Below, piece after piece: positions 14,631 through 15,280 of a DNA stretch of 15,280 bases. The DNA is from Salegentibacter sp. (GTDB lineage: Bacteria > Bacteroidota > Bacteroidia > Flavobacteriales > Flavobacteriaceae), in the NCBI GenBank assembly GCA_024635815.1, contig JAGXIG010000099.1, forward strand, positions 1 through 15,280, given 5' to 3'. A model generated the notes under the pieces. The model ran no database searches. It saw only the letters and a program-made list of their open reading frames with translations, and had not been told where the DNA came from. The first letter of the stretch is position 1; each line of letters opens with the position of its first letter. The translations under genes and the position numbers were made by a program.

Positions 14631-15280
14631 TCACATTTCTTTTTCATTTAACTGTTTTGCGTACAATTCTTTGTAATAGCCTTGTTGGTTTAGTAATTGG
14701 GAATGAGTGCCTTGTTGAACTATTGCACCGTCTTCCAGAATTATAATCTTATCAGCATTTTTTGCTGAAGAAATCCTGTGGCTCACAATTATGGTAGTTT
14801 TCTCTTTTGAAATTTTAAATAGATTACTCAGTATTTCCTCTTCGGTTTCGGTATCTACGGCTGAAAGACAATCGTCAAATAACAAGATCTTTGGATCGTG
14901 AATAATGGCTCGTGCAATAGAAACCCGTTGCTTTTGTCCGCCGGAAAGCGTGATGCCGCGTTCTCCCAGCACAGTATCGTAACCCTTGCTGAAACCTACA
15001 ATGTTTTTATGAACCGAAGCATTTTTAGCAGCTTCAAAAATCTCTTTATCAGTAGCATCGGTTTTTCCGAATTTAATATTGTTTTTAATAGAATCGCTGA
15101 ATAAAAATGCATCCTGCGGAACGTACCCAATACTATTTCTTAAACTATCCAGGTTTAATTTTTCTATGTTTTTTCCGTCTATGCCAATAGATCCCTGGTC
15201 AACATCATACAATCTTCCAATAAGTTCCAGAATAGTAGATTTCCCTGCGCCGGTTTTTCCTATTATAGCAAGTGTTTCCC
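14631..15280 (-). CDS. ABC exporter, C-terminal ATPase domain (5' part outside the window)
   Basis: The frame stays open to the window edge, so the TTG at 15212 is not the start; in-frame codons before it encode the Walker A motif GKTGAGKST (about 15255-15229). Next come the Q-loop (IGYVPQDAF), the ABC signature LSGGQKQR, Walker B KILLFDDCLSAVD, the D-loop SAVD, and the H-loop IVSHRISSAKNADKI. The closing part (LEDGAIVQQGTHSQLLNQQGYYKELYAKQ) is that of ABCB/MdlB-type exporters with a fused N-terminal membrane domain, which would lie beyond the window. The catalytic position after Walker B is Asp, not Glu, as in the degenerate site of heterodimeric exporters, so a second half-transporter is likely. 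Substrate unknown (drug, lipid or peptide). Confidence 0.9.
   Translation of the reverse strand, partial: ETLAIIGKTGAGKSTILELIGRLYDVDQGSIGIDGKNIEKLNLDSLRNSIGYVPQDAFLFSDSIKNNIKFGKTDATDKEIFEAAKNASVHKNIVGFSKGYDTVLGERGITLSGGQKQRVSIARAIIHDPKILLFDDCLSAVDTETEEEILSNLFKISKEKTTIIVSHRISSAKNADKIIILEDGAIVQQGTHSQLLNQQGYYKELYAKQLNEKEM

Noticed and set aside
15210..15212. TTG as start of the ABC gene
   Set aside because: In-frame codons upstream encode an intact Walker A motif, so the gene continues beyond the window.

Overview
The window looks like chromosome of a marine flavobacterium (Bacteroidota, Flavobacteriaceae, near Salegentibacter, Gramella or Zunongwangia). The evidence is A+T-rich coding sequence, poor Shine-Dalgarno sites, Bacteroidota-type promoters (TTTG, then TAnnTTTG), a lipoprotein with acidic residues after its lipid cysteine, a DUF3276/PUR-alpha-like protein, and a cyclophilin-FKBP fusion of a type known in flavobacteria. 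The genus is inferred by impression, not by search.

Layout, plus strand: a 5'-truncated TPR protein (1-1902) and an outer-membrane beta-barrel with a TonB-box-like N-terminus but no visible plug (1937-3664) form an envelope pair ending at a strong terminator. Then come a divergent PiT-family permease (3929-5056) with its own terminator, a lipid-anchored amidohydrolase (5133-6761), and a cytoplasmic cyclophilin-FKBP prolyl isomerase (6810-7742) with a clear -7 promoter box. A long hairpin at 7767-7805 separates these from the next, minus-strand genes, and an interspersed-repeat-like palindrome (7851-7952) sits between the convergent genes.

Minus strand: a 1-Cys peroxiredoxin (7971-8612) lies downstream of a thioredoxin-fold protein (8756-9325), a small redox block. 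Divergent from it is csaA (plus, 9402-9737). csaA converges on a two-gene fluoride-resistance unit read on the minus strand: a CLC-F-type F-/H+ antiporter (10074-11396) and an overlapping DUF190 (PII-like) protein (9734-10096). Its leader carries a recognisable fluoride (crcB) riboswitch (11441-11487). A 10-bp complementarity between the aptamer and the start-codon region suggests translational control. Upstream lie a secreted M14 zinc carboxypeptidase with a C-terminal Rossmann/GATase-like region (11578-14094), a DUF3276 protein (14175-14555) with good promoter and terminator, and the C-terminal ATPase part of an ABC exporter that runs off the window end (14631-15280).

The most notable content is the fluoride module: RNA sensor, exporter and possible small regulator in one transcript. 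The PiT-like permease and the plug-less barrel are the least understood proteins here.
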